NCBI GenBank assembly: GCA_037127255.1
Contig: JBANSL010000009.1
Coordinates: 21,224,475 to 21,288,474, forward strand
DNA from: Persicaria tinctoria
Taxonomy: Eukaryota; Streptophyta; Magnoliopsida; Caryophyllales; Polygonaceae
DNA length: 64,000 nt
Direction of reading: 5' to 3'
Each line of letters starts with the position of its first letter. Position 1 is the stretch's first letter. A program made the position numbers and the translations under genes. Positions 1-10,760 of this stretch are shown one piece after another. Below the pieces are notes generated by a model. The model was not told where the DNA came from and did no database searches. It was given only the letters and a program-made list of their open reading frames with translations.

Positions 1-1320
1 ATAGTCGTGTTGTATTAATTTGAGGCAATTTTGACCGGATTAATTGTTTGGTTGAATCAATTTCGTTTTTCGGGTTTAATTTATTATTGTTTTATTTTTT
101 TTCCATAAGGAAACCGTCCAAGAAAACCCGGGAGAAAACACATGGTAATATATTACGACCACCCTCAAAGGTCGAGATATTTTTATTACATTTGAAAGTT
201 GAGGATATATTTTTATCATACCCCCTAAATATGGGGGTATTTTAATTAGTTTCCCCTTAAATCTATACTTAGCCTACACACACGCACGCACGCACACACG
301 CGCGCACGCACACACGCGCGCACGCACGTAGGGTTCGTGTGAGAACACCTCTACCGGTGAGAGCGAAAGAAACATGCTAATTGGTCCACATGTACAAAAA
401 GTGGATCCGGATCCTCTCATAATAAAAAGTTACCCAATATCTTCCTAATAAACTAATCTCAACCATTCAATTAAATTAATGGTTAAGATCTAATCTTCTC
501 TAATTAAACTTAATTCTCTCTTATCACCGTGAAACATAACTCATCGATCTTTCTCCTGCATCGATACAAAACGGCAACCACCGTTCTTTCTCGGTAAAGT
601 GACCCTAATATCATTGTCAAGCGATTGAAAAAGGTGGAGAAAATTAGCCGGGAGGATTAGCCGGGAGTGGAGTTTTGATTTTTCAAGGAAGATTGAAAAA
701 GGTTGAGAAAATTAGGGTTAATTGGAGAGAGAATAAATTTGTGCCTTCCATTCAATTTTGTTTTGAGTAAGCAGTTCCTTTCACTTTCACTCCCGTCAAT
801 ACACTGTAAAATTAGAAGGGCTGAATCTCACAAACATCATCCTAAACCCATTCAATCCCTTACAGTGTTGTTTCTGTTGAGGTGGTGGTGGGCTCTGCCG
901 TTGATTCTAAATTTCACCGGACTTCACATTCATGGTAGACTTGATGACGGGATCTCCGGTGGTGTGCATGAGGAGATCGAACATGTCGCTGATTTTATCT
1001 ACCGAGTCACGCTCTCGCTATGCCAAGTCGACTCCGGGATTCCAGCCGTCGGTGGAGGTGATGATCCGACGCGATTGGGGTTATGGTGGTACAGTGGGGG
1101 TGAGGGTGAGGTTACTTGACAGACCGGCCTCAAGATGTCACTAGAATTCTAACTGTAGACGGAGGTGGTGATGAGGTTGGAGTTGTAAGCGGTGGAGATC
1201 ATGGCGGAAGATTAACCAGAATTGAGCGTTTAATGGATTTATTACTAATCTTGAATTGAAATGAAATTATAGTTAGTAAAGGGGTAATTTATGAGAGATC
1301 TAGACCGTTGATTTTTATTA
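1..1320. other. Flanking DNA, no gene recognised
   Basis: AT-rich DNA left of the first CACTA element. A short stretch near 615-720 repeats itself (AAAATTAGCCGGGAGG-like block followed by a diverged copy). Open frames of up to 138 codons lie at 703-1144 but resemble no family I know and overlap each other in two frames, so I do not call a gene. Confidence 0.5.
275..328. repeat. CA/CG low-complexity tract
   Basis: Alternating CACACG/CGCACG purine-pyrimidine tract of about 54 bp. Such alternation can adopt Z-DNA. No further function is visible. Confidence 0.85.
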
Positions 1321-1339
1321 CACTACTAGAAATTTGTTT

Positions 1340-1645
1340 TTTAACATCGGGTAATAGCCGATGTCTTTAAAAAAAAAATCGATGTCTATGTGGGGGATGT
1401 AAAAAGTCAAAAGTTTTTCACATCGGCCAGAACCCGATGTCTTTGTATGTTATAACATCGTTTATATTTTTAAATCCGATGTCTTGGTTATCCTATAACA
1501 TCGATTATAAAATATAACCGATGTTATAACATACAAAGACATCGGCTATTACCCGATGTTAAAACGTTTTAACTTTTTACATCCCCCACATAGACATCGA
1601 TTTTTTTTGATAGACATCGGCTATTACCTGATGTTAATGACATAT
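1340..1645. repeat. Foldback made of ACATCGG subterminal repeats
   Basis: The left subterminal region is itself a long inverted repeat. The block with ATCGATGTCTATGTGGGGG (about 1378-1397) reappears inverted near 1570-1600, and the CATCGGGTAATAGCCGATGT-type block at 1344-1365 reappears inverted at about 1540-1560 and 1614-1636. The arms are roughly 130 bp with the centre near 1490. A transcript through it would form a long hairpin. Confidence 0.8.
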
Positions 1646-1668
1646 TTGTGTTTTTTTTTTATTATTGT

Positions 1669-1738
1669 AGCCTATGCGGGATTTGAACCCGCATCTTTGC
1701 GTTTAAACGCAATGCTCTACCATTTGAGCTAATAGGCT
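1669..1738 (-). tRNA. tRNA-like sequence, six-base anticodon loop
   Basis: On the minus strand a 70-nt cloverleaf can be drawn: a perfect 7-bp acceptor stem (AGCCTAT/ATAGGCT), TA, D arm GCTC/GAGC with an AAATGGTA loop, anticodon stem TTGCG/CGCAA, 4-nt variable loop, T arm GCGGG/CCCGC with loop TTCAAAT. The anticodon loop is only six bases (TTTAAA) where tRNAs have seven, so no anticodon can be assigned. Box A and box B promoter sequences are intact. Two relatives lie at 28395 and 28594. It is either a degenerate tRNA or a tRNA-derived repeat head carried by the CACTA element. Confidence 0.6.
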
Positions 1739-2213
1739 TTAAATTAGATTGCATTTAAAGTAAATCTAAAGCATCACACAAGTATTCCTTCAGAATAAAA
1801 GATTCAAAGAAGACCAGGGACCACTTATCTCAATCCTTGCTAAAAGCCTAAAAACTCACTGAAACCTAAAACAAAGACCAGATCACGAACACATTATATT
1901 CATGATACATATGGCATGAATTATGAAAACTTGCTATCACTGAAATAGAAGCAACTGCTTTGCCACTACGAAGCAATATATACAATCATAATAGAGTATC
2001 GAGTTTTTTTCTATAGAAGAAGGCAAATAACCTCCAATTAAGTTTTAGGATGCATTTGGTATTGCACTTAAATGCATACCTTCTCCTTAAGTTTTAATGT
2101 TTGTTTCCTACCCATTTCACCACTCGTAACAGAGCCATCAACACTAGAAGAAAAATTCCTCTAGATCATCTAAGAAAATCCTATATGCAAGTCATGTGGA
2201 GATAAGTTCTCAC

Positions 2214-2585
2214 CTTCTCTATGCCCATCGACAAGCTCTTTTGTTTCATGTCTTCAATCGACGAGCTCTTTTGTTTCAAGGTAGATGATACTGTCGTTTC
2301 TGTAGCACCACCAGCGGGAACCAGCTTATGATTCTTGATTATGTTTGTCACCACACACATTGCATCCTGTAACAAAATGCTTCAGTTTACATCTATATTA
2401 AATATAACCACAATCTCAGACAACCTACATTCGCAAATTACATACATGTAAATTCCTTTCCACTTCATTCAAGAGATCCTTGCTTGCACCTCTCAGCAGC
2501 ACAGTACAAGCCTTTGGATCTTTGCAGTCAACAATAAAGGCAACGAACCTCATATCCAATTTACTTGACTTAAAATAATCTAGCG
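2214..2585 (-). pseudogene. CCT3: Captured CCT3 (chaperonin gamma subunit) fragment
   Basis: Two exon pieces with an intron between them. The upstream piece (about 2585-2446) encodes FIVDCKDPKACTVLLRG and SKDLLNEVERNL and ends at a GT donor. The second exon (2366-2214) starts after a TTACAG acceptor and encodes DAM...NIIKN.KLVP.GGATE and TLKQKSSSIE. These match the apical/intermediate part of T-complex protein 1 subunit gamma, a cytosolic folding chaperonin subunit. Near its 3' end the second exon has a local duplication of about 30 nt (KQKSSSI followed by KQKSLSM) absent from the family. The rest of the gene is missing. It sits inside the CACTA element, antisense to window numbering, and kept its intron, so it was copied from genomic DNA and not from mRNA. 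Confidence 0.85.
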
Positions 2586-2681
2586 TGTACCAGTATACTA
2601 GACTGAATTGCGCACGTCCATATTGATTCACAATTCTTGTGAGAATGAGCAAATTAGGTAACCATAGTATAGGAAACACAC

Positions 2682-2771
2682 CTTTGATACGGGGGAAGCT
2701 TCAGAAGATTAATGCAAGTGGAAGTTGTTGGTAACATGTCAAGAGCTTCATCTGACGCAACCCCTATCGCT
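2682..2771 (-). pseudogene. Captured HECT-type E3 ubiquitin ligase exon
   Basis: The 90-nt exon candidate begins after an ACATAG acceptor and ends AG|GTGTGT. It encodes ...VASDEALDMLPTTSTCINLLKLPPY, which has the signature of the HECT C-lobe around the catalytic cysteine (LPT..TC.N.L.LP.Y) as seen in plant UPL proteins. In that family this cysteine accepts ubiquitin from the E2. Only this single exon is recognisable, directly upstream (minus strand) of the CCT3 fragment, so the element joins pieces of different genes in one orientation. Which UPL gene was the donor cannot be told by eye. Confidence 0.7.
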
Positions 2772-3902
2772 CTATGTAAGATTTTGGAAAAAACAACCTC
2801 ACGTTTAACAAAAGAATAAGATATTCCTTCTATATCTAACCCACATCTAGGACATGTCAATAGTATTACCTCTGTATGCAGAATGAAGGCTCCAAGTATT
2901 TGAATCTAAGCAATGGACCACCAGAACACCCAGTTACAAACATGGATGATAAAATTAAAAATTAATGACACTTGTGAATTAGAAACAAGCACGAGAGTGA
3001 GTACATTGTTTTTTAATCCAGTAAGATCAACCTTACACAATCCCCTCACAAGTCTTACAGAGAACTACTTTAGATATAATATGCTATGAATATCTAAATT
3101 GCACTGACACCAAGTTGAAAACACAGAAGAAAATTATGTTTACAATCCTTCTGAATTTTTGGGTGAAAATGAAAATTAACCAAGGTGAATTGTTCATGCC
3201 CAAAAAAAATTACATAAATGACAAAATAAAACTAACTATGCACATACTTCAGAAATTTCATCTGATTCTCAATGTCTATAGATGCTTTAACTTCAAACAT
3301 TAGCTATGCTATCATTGCTTATACATTAATATAGCAGATTAAGCACTAAAGTTAGTCATATTAGATAACTACCTTTAAATATCCATGTCTAATCTCCAAT
3401 CCAGCTATTCTACTTTAGAAACCAAATTCAGCTTTTAGTTACTGTATTTAAAGTGGTAATAACCAGGTCCTAGAGTGTCATTTATTTAAAAGAGCACATT
3501 ATTCAGGTTTTTGTTAATCAAACAAGATGTATTACCTTCCAAGATATCATAAGGTTAATTGGCTAAAGTGCAGGACTAAGAACTGACTGAAAATAAACAT
3601 GAAAAGAAAAATAGGGGGACTAATCCCTAAGGATCTCTAGACAAGACAATTTTTAAGAAAAAAAAAGGCAACACACATCGTTGATAGCACTATCACGAGT
3701 ACAAAATGATGTCATATACAATCAGCTAGAAACTTGAATAGAAAACCACCTGATATGTAGAAAACAATAGCCACCTAATATGTAGAAAATAATAGCCATA
3801 TAGAGTATTGTTAAGCTAATGAGACAAAATTACAATAATTTATGGAAGATTAAACACCAATATACAGAATTCTAACAAAGTAGCAAGTAAAAGAACAATT
3901 AC

Positions 3903-3959
3903 CTTAGTGTGAGGTATCAAGATATTTCTAGGAACATGCAATCCAGATGAAGTTGCATC
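3903..3959 (-). other. Exon-like piece, source unknown
   Basis: Minus-strand 57-nt open block flanked by AAAAG and a GT donor, encoding DATSSGLHVPRNILIPHTK. It has the look of a captured internal exon in line with its neighbours, but I do not recognise the protein. Confidence 0.35.
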
Positions 3960-4088
3960 CTTTTATGGAGGTGAAGGTAGGTCTCATTCCATTGCTGCAC
4001 CGTTTGACACAGTCATAACATAATGAAACATTTGATTCCAAAAACCACAGATAATAAGAAGTGAAATAAGACACGAAAAGAAATTCAC

Positions 4089-4130
4089 CTTAAATGTTGT
4101 TGGGTACATAAAAACCCTAACCTTGTCACC
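4089..4130 (-). other. Exon-like piece, source unknown
   Basis: Minus-strand 42-nt open block between a TATCAG acceptor and a GTGAAT donor, encoding GDKVRVFMYPTTFK. It is probably another captured exon. I cannot name the source gene. Confidence 0.35.
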
Positions 4131-4311
4131 CTGATAACCAGACAAAAAAAGATAGGCATCCATTAGCATACATCTCCTCAATCAAAGAAAATAAAGGGCT
4201 TTGGGAGATGACATAAATTTCAGATCATCCACATACTATGTAGCTGCACCTGATCGAACAAAATGAATGGTTAAAATGAATGATTTAAATTAAATGAATA
4301 CCTGATCTGGA

Positions 4312-4401
4312 TCTTTTATTGCACTTTGGTATTCACCATTTGCAGAAACCTTAGCAATTGAGTTGAGCAAATTCTCTTTAGGGATTCACACATTGTCAAA
4401 C
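4312..4401 (-). pseudogene. Captured acyl-CoA oxidase exon with a stop
   Basis: A 90-nt minus-strand exon with TTCTCTTAG acceptor and CAG|GTATTC donor. It encodes FDNV-stop-IPKENLLNS...SANGEYQSAIKDPDQ. This is the FDN(V/L)RIPRENLLN...IKDPDQ segment of plant peroxisomal acyl-CoA oxidases of the ACX2/ACX3 type, flavoenzymes for the first step of fatty-acid beta-oxidation. The arginine codon is now TGA, as expected for CGA to TGA at a methylated CpG, so the piece is dead as coding sequence. It is the third identifiable donor gene in this CACTA element. Confidence 0.7.
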
Positions 4402-5922
4402 CTAAGAGAAAGAAAAATAAATGTTAACAAACTCGGCAAATTTTTACATGAATTCAAACTCATACACCATTGTAATGAAATTTGTTGTGCATGGTGCTAT
4501 ACCAGATTGATCGAAGCAAAAGCACTATTATCCAGTCTAATTCATTTAATCATAGTCAAATCTGGCCACATCATGACCCTATCCCCATTCCAAGAATCAA
4601 AAGATGCAAAAAAAGGTTTTGGCAAGAGTATCAGTAGGAGTGGCCTCTCCATAGTCTTGAAACAATGGTACTAAAACATTTATGCACAATATCATCAGAA
4701 AATTTCCTTTTTTTGCCTTTCTAAAATATTCCGTGTACATAATATCATCTGAAGTATTATGAATTTCTGTGGATTGACGAAAAAGAAAGAGAGATTCGAC
4801 ATAATATAGCCCAGAAAACACCCCGAATCCACCTTGCTAAAGTTTCAACCCTAAGCATTATATATATGAAAAGAGAGAGTCTAAGAAGACCATATACAGT
4901 GATGTAGAGTGTTATCTCTCGCATCATTTCTAGACTCACTGGCCCATTGAATCAAGCAGTCTCTACAGTTAAACACAGGTTCAAAGTAAGCATAAGCCCT
5001 TTAACATAAAGGGAGGTACATCCACATAACTGTCAAGCAAAGATTAAGAGAACTCAAGAACATCTTGGAGCTATAGTCGCAGCACAAAGAATTACGTTTC
5101 CAGGTCTACTTTTACCCTTGATCCAGAAATCAGAAACACTGGACACTGTCTATGTTTAATCTTAAGCCAAAGATCTATCAGATATACTTCCAATTATGGT
5201 CCTTGGTTGAACAATGAAAGCAAACAATTTGAACATGTTGCCTCACATCCTTTATTTTGTTGCACCAGTTGAGATCCACTACATCCCAAGATTTGGTTAC
5301 ACTAACCTCTGATATAAAAAGAATTGACTGGGTTTCCACCTTAGCTATATAGTTGAAGCACAAGATTTAGATTCCAGAAAATACACAGTAAAAACGATAA
5401 AAATAAATAAAAAAAAAGACAAAAAAAACTCTTCTATCTAAAACAAACCTTGACCTAAAACTTTAAATTATGCGGATTTCACAGCAATCCAGCAACAGAA
5501 TCGTGAACAACTGGGCAATGCATTTGATTTGACTAGAAATGAATCTAAAGAGAAGATCGAAAGAGGATAATCCGGAATCAAACAAAATAATTTCAATGTC
5601 AATTGGAGAAAAGAGGCAAGAAACGAACCTATCATTTTGCCGATGAGACTGAAATCGTCCTTGGCTTCCTCGATGAATCAAGCAGTCTCTACAAAAATTA
5701 TTCCACAAAATCGACAATCAGAGGCAAACCTAACCATAAATTGATGGAGAGATGACATATCTGAAGTTTTGGCAATCTCGCTTGTTTTAAAATCGAAGAG
5801 TAACCCAATTTTAAAATCGAACAAAACAGAAGCTGAGAAGTGAGGATATGGGAAACATTGTACCAGAGAGAGAAGTGACGCTCTCCATAGCAGTCACTGC
5901 CTCAACATCGACGACCTTGGAT
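4402..5922. other. CACTA interior, no recognisable gene
   Basis: AT-rich sequence resembling intron or intergenic DNA of captured genes. The phrase GAATCAAGCAGTCTCTACA occurs twice (near 4948-4966 and 5676-5694), a hint of internal duplication. Short open frames on the minus strand were not recognised. Confidence 0.4.
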
Positions 5923-6129
5923 CTAGGGTTCGTCGCGCTCGCTCGGATCTAGGCTTCTTGGTGCCATCGCGAGGAGACGAAGAGGTCCAATTTTTGGTGG
6001 ATTCAGATCTGGTGTAGGCGGTGCACCTCGTCGTGATTGGTCTCGGAAGTTGAGTCTACGGGGACGGATTGAGGCGGCGGGAGAAGCGACGGTGGTCAGA
6101 GTCTGGGGTCTAAAGAGGAGACACGACAA
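5923..6129 (-). other. Possible first exon of the captured chimera
   Basis: GC-richer minus-strand open frame of 68 codons rich in Pro and Arg, lying at the upstream end of the captured antisense fragments and just inside the right subterminal repeats. GC-rich 5' exons are typical of plant genes, so this could be the donor promoter/5' exon that drives a chimeric antisense transcript. No domain is recognisable. Confidence 0.3.
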
Positions 6130-6742
6130 CGAGAATGAAGGGTTTCGCTACTGAGAGATGGGAACGAGAGACAAGAAGCGGGATTTCCCCGGAGAGGCTA
6201 CATCCCTACCGGAGTCACCCTCAGCTCGAAAGCCGGCGAGAGTGGGGGAGGAAGGGGTTGTGGGGAACAGAGAGGAGCTGGAGGAGGAAGCCGGATTTCG
6301 CTGTCGCGGGAGGCTCAGTTGGGCTCGAGTTTGGAAGAGGGAGTGAAGGGTTTGGGGGTGTGTTTCTTTTTTCTTCCAAATTTTCTAAGTGTTGAATAAT
6401 TTGAGTGTATTTCATATGGGCGGGATTTGTCCCGCCCTTATTTTTTTTCCAAAAACTTTTTTTTAACATCAGTCAAAAAATAATGTGGTGTTTATTTTAT
6501 TTTTAACATCACAAATTTTTTAACCGATGTCAAAAAACTGTTTTACATGACAGATTTTTCTGACCGATGTTAATGAACCGATGTTAAATAGCATACTTCT
6601 AGTAGTGTAATTAGGTAGATATAAGGAGATCTCTCCTTGGGAGAGAATCCTCATCCACAAAAAGTGAAGGCCAAATCAGTCTGCATGCCCCTTCCAAATT
6701 AATCAACAACACTCACCAAAATTAATTAGTAACACCCCACAC

Positions 6743-7220
6743 TAGACCTGTCAAAACACAATCCGACCCGGTGACCCGACCCGGCCGACCCGAAAAATTT
6801 CCGACCCGAACCCGAAAATTCTGGCCCGTTTTTTTTTTTCAACCCGAACCCGAAAAACCCGAAATTTTTCGGGTAATCTGGGTTTCGACCCGGTGACCCG
6901 ATTGACCCGGTAATTTTGACCCGATTTACCCGATTGACCCGGTGACCCGATTGACCCGGTTGATTTATAATTATATATAATTAAATTTTTATATATATAA
7001 TTAAAATTTATCACAAAATTATCAAATAATGATTTTTTTAATTTAAAAAAGAAAAATTTGACAAACCCGAAATCGACCCGAACCCGACCCGAAACCCGGT
7101 CAAACCCGAGTTCGAGTCAACGCGAAAAACCCGGAACCCGTTTTACCCGAGACCCGTTTTACCCGAAAACCGAAGTGACCCGACCCGAACCCGACCCGAA
7201 TAACCCGTTTGACAGGTCTA
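6743..7220. mobile_element. Small hAT element (MITE), 478 bp
   Basis: The termini are TAGACCTGTCAAA and its inverted complement, flanked on both sides by the identical 8-bp duplication CCCCACAC (6735-6742 and 7221-7228). An 8-bp duplication and a TAG-type terminus are diagnostic of hAT transposons. The interior is mostly repeats of GACCCG/CGGGTC around an AT-rich core and encodes nothing credible. Confidence 0.93.
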
Positions 7221-7228
7221 CCCCACAC

Positions 7229-7985
7229 GCACAGTCACACTCGCCAACCACAAAGGAACCTAATTAATTATACGTCTCATAGCTACCCAACACATGCATA
7301 TATAAGTGTTTACATGAACATTTAAAAATTATTTTTTGGCATTTTGACTTGTTAAAAAAAATTAAAAAATTTATTTTTGAGTGTAATTTAATTTTATCTA
7401 CACATAGACACCCCATTTGTAAATGTTTTGTGCAAAAAAAAATTAACAAGAAGTGAACCATTTACTGTTGAACCACACCCAGTGAACTACACCCTAGAGA
7501 ACCACACCCAGTGAACCAATCTTAGCCAAATCATGTGAGTCACACCAAGTGAACCAATATTAACCATTATTAATGAATCAATTATTGAGTGATTGACAAA
7601 TCCTGTGAACCACAACCAGTGAACCCCACCAGTGAACCAATCTTAACCAAATCCTGTGAACCACATCAGGTGAATCAATCTTAACCATTATTAATGAACC
7701 AATTATAGAGTGATTGACACATCATGTGAACCACATACACCCCAGTGGACCAATCTTAACCAAATCCTGTGAGCCACACCCGGCTCAGTGAACCAATCTT
7801 AAACAGAGGACGGTGGTTAATATTATAGTAAAATATATTTTAGTCACTAACCACTCTCTATTTATATGTGCCGAACCACTCTTTATTTAGTCACTGAACC
7901 ACTATATATTTAGTCACTGAACCACTCTCTATTTTTTATAATTAAATTTTTTTAGTCATTGAACCACTCTCTATTTTTAGCGCTT
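7229..7985. repeat. Degenerate GTGAACCAC repeat tract
   Basis: From about 7450 to 7980 the sequence is built from diverged copies of CAGTGAACCAATCTTAACC and GTGAACCACACC with occasional ATTATTAATGAACCAATTA modules, then TCACTGAACCACTCTCTATTT units. Similar wording (GAGTCACTGAACCACTCTT) resumes near 14413, beyond the CACTA element and the organelle-like stretch, so this local repeat was split by later insertions. The first 200 bp is unremarkable AT-rich DNA. Confidence 0.7.
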
Positions 7986-8494
7986 CACTACTAAAAAAAC
8001 AGGATTTAGCAACGGAAAATAGCAACGGATTTGACAACGAATGACCGTGGCTAACCGATTTAGCCACGAACTCAACAACGGTCGGGCCATCCGTAGCCAT
8101 ATACCCCGTGACTAAATTCGGGCCGATGTAGCAACGGAAAATAGCAACGAACTCATACTGTCATGGCTAATTCCGTGGCTAGGTATGACTTATTAATGTC
8201 GTGGCTGTGGCGACGACAACAGCGTCGAAAATGATCATCGCAAATGTCGTGGCTAATTTTGTGGCTGAAATCATTGCTGGTTTTGTTTCTTGTTAAGGTG
8301 GGCATCGTTGTCAGGGTTGTGGCTAAATTCGTGGCTTACGTTGTTGCGATTATTTGAATGTGTTATTTATACTATAGAGAATATATATAATATTATAGTT
8401 AATTCGTCCAAATACAAAACACAACATCATACACATAATGTACAACATCCATAAATACTACAAGGCACCAAAGGCACCACCACATCTTAAGAAT

Positions 8495-8620
8495 CTAGAT
8501 ACTAGTTTGAGAACTTCCGCCTTGTTCTTGCACCAAATTGGACGGACCAGCTAGGGATTGAACCGCAATGAGGGCAAGACCACACTCTAGAAGCCAATTG
8601 ATATCCCAATAATCTGAAGC
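8495..8620 (-). pseudogene. Candidate last exon of CACTA transposase
   Basis: The minus strand shows a polypyrimidine tract with acceptor CATCTTACAG|GC followed by a 41-codon open exon ending in TAG. It encodes ASDYWDINWLLECGLALIAV and QSLAGPSNLVQEQGG. Its position next to the subterminal repeats and its clean exon borders fit the C-terminal exon of an En/Spm-type transposase gene. I infer this from position and not from a recognised domain. No catalytic exons remain. Confidence 0.4.
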
Positions 8621-9654
8621 CTGTAAGATGAAATAAAATTTTATTCATCTAGTAAACTCAAAATCTCTGATTTCTAACCTATTTAGAAGAAATAAAGTAT
8701 TTCGATATTTAGTTTAATTAGGGAGTTTGGATCTGCCCAATTCTAAAACACCAAGAAATTAAACGAAATCAAAATTAGGTATTTAAAAATCAATTCGTTT
8801 TTGGACAATCTGTGAAACAGTCCTAATTGTGAAAATGAGGAAGAAGAGACCGGATGGAGAAGCTGCATCAGACGGCCATGTTGAGGATCCTCACCCTCGC
8901 CGTCCTTGTCATCGGTATCGTCGTCCTCGTCGTCCACCCGCTTACCTATATAACCAATTACAGAAACATGAAATTGGAAAATAAAGTGAACAAGAGGCGA
9001 AGGAAAGGGACAAACATTGGAGATTTGGGAGTCAAGGGCTAATAGCAATTGATTCACACCGAAGGATGTGGGTTTACCAAAGAGATCTAGAGACCTTCAG
9101 ATCTGGACGAAAATCTTCAAGAGTGAAGACGTCATGAAGTGAATCAACACCAACAGGAGCGGAACTAATCCATGATAGCAAAAGTCCTTTAGATCTGGTC
9201 GAAAATCAACAACCAATAGCACACCTGAACGAGAATCTTCACATGTTGTTGTGGATCTAGCTTGGAACAAGTGAGAGAACCCAGATATGAGCTACAAGAC
9301 CATGAAATCTTCTTTCACCCTTCCGTAAAAATCTGAATCTCCATGAATTCCCACCCAAATGAGAATAATAATTGATCTTGAATGGCCAAGGGAAAATCCG
9401 AATATGTTCAACCTATTTATGTGGAAGAGAGTAAACGAAAATCTGGATTGGAAAGAAAGTGGACAACTCTTGGAATTAATTCCAAGCAAGCAGCTTTACA
9501 TTGAATCCCCACCGAAAGATGGAAATTAATGTATTTGATTAGAGGCGAGAATGGAGGAAGAGGAACGAGTCTGTGTGAAGAAGGCTAGGAAAGGCGTTTA
9601 ATCTGTGATGAAGGAGCTGCTCAGATGCGGCGTGAAGGAGGAGAGACAGTGAAG
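8621..9654 (-). other. Remnant transcription unit without coding capacity
   Basis: Between the promoter-like site near 9690 and the last-exon candidate the minus strand has only short frames. One stretch near 8860-8960 is acidic (DDEDDDTDDKDGEGED) and might be a decayed exon. The rest reads as leader or intron. Confidence 0.3.
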
Positions 9655-9692
9655 AGTTTTAGGGTTAGAAGGTGTGAAGTTTTCTTTTTATA
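9655..9692 (-). promoter_or_regulatory. TATA box and telo-box, minus strand
   Basis: On the minus strand TATAAAAAG (9684-9692) is followed about 20 nt later by TAACCCTAAA (9658-9667), a telo-box-like motif frequent in plant 5' leaders. Together they look like the start of the minus-strand transcription unit of the CACTA element. Confidence 0.5.
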
Positions 9693-9810
9693 CGCACCCA
9701 CACATCTAAAATTTGAAAGCCCAACAATTCCCCCTCAAAACTTTATTATACCGCCCAAACCAATTTCATTTCAGCGCCAATTCCGCCTAATGTTGATAGA
9801 ATTTTTTTAA

Positions 9811-10760
9811 CATATATTCACTTTTACTATATACTAGTTTTATTTTACCCGCACTATTTTATTATATTAAGCATATATAAATTATTTTCTTTATTAAATT
9901 ATGAAGGCTTTAAATGCTTATAAATTAAATTAAAATTATGCTAAGCATCCATGAAATATTTGAATGTTTTCATATAAAATTTATTTGGTTAAATAATACA
10001 TACAAATATCGATTTGTAAATTAATAAATTAACTATTTTACGATTCATGTGTATGCTATTTTTTGATAACTATTTATGTGCATACTAATTTTCATGTATA
10101 AGTTTCATATTTATAAACATAGCTTGTAAATTTTATTCCGTACAACTAATAAACTTATTTCTTTTTTTTATCCAAACTAATAAATTTATTTCAAAAGCAT
10201 AAAAATAGCTAAGAGTTATGAATTAAATTAAATTATTGTATTTTAAACATGGTAATAAAATAAAGCTAGTTAATATGAAATATTTGTAATTTGGTAAAGA
10301 TAAAAACAAAACTAATTCATACGGGAGGGAAGATTTATCGTCATCCGAAATCAGTTAGTTTAGATGCCTTTTTTATTTGCATTAAAAAAATAGATAGTTG
10401 CACCAAAAAAAAAAAACAGATAGTTTAGACGTAGGAAATTTTATCAATTGAAATATTAAGATGTAATAAAATTACTTTGGTAAAAATTAAATATTTAATA
10501 AATAATTAAGGCTAGATATGATAAAAATTAAAGTAGTAAAAGATGGATAATGTTTTTTTATATTGATAGGTTAAATAACTCAAATGATAAAAATTAATTG
10601 TAATTATCAATTAATGTGGACACATAACACATGGATAAATAGATGAGATCGTTGTATGACATGGCGTAAATATATTAGATCATCATGACATGGCGTAAAT
10701 ATATTAGATCATCATTAATTGACGTGTCAAAAAACCCGGGTCAGGTTGCACCAGAGTACG
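9811..10760. other. AT-rich filler inside the CACTA element
   Basis: Very AT-rich DNA with no gene. A 30-bp phrase (ATGACATGGCGTAAATATATTAGATCAT) is tandemly doubled at about 10657-10715. Confidence 0.6.

Larger units (their letters stand above)
1321..6607. mobile_element. CACTA (En/Spm-type) element carrying host gene fragments
   Basis: The left end reads CACTACTAGAA and the right end is its inverted complement, TTCTAGTAGTG, ending at 6607. Many ACATCGG/CCGATGT motifs in both orientations lie within about 330 bp of the left end and 200 bp of the right end, the usual subterminal transposase-binding layout of CACTA elements. The flanking trinucleotides are TTA and TAA, so the 3-bp target duplication is imperfect. 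No transposase is visible. The interior (5.3 kb) holds a tRNA-like unit and several minus-strand exon fragments of unrelated plant genes with intron borders preserved, so this is a non-autonomous, gene-capturing (Pack-type) CACTA element. Confidence 0.88.

Noticed and set aside
703..1144. Open frames of 138 and 70 codons near the left edge
   Set aside because: They overlap in two frames, resemble nothing known, and lack a convincing promoter or splice context.
1669..1738. Functional nuclear tRNA gene
   Set aside because: The anticodon loop has six bases, no anticodon can be assigned, and related defective copies occur elsewhere, so I list it only as tRNA-like.
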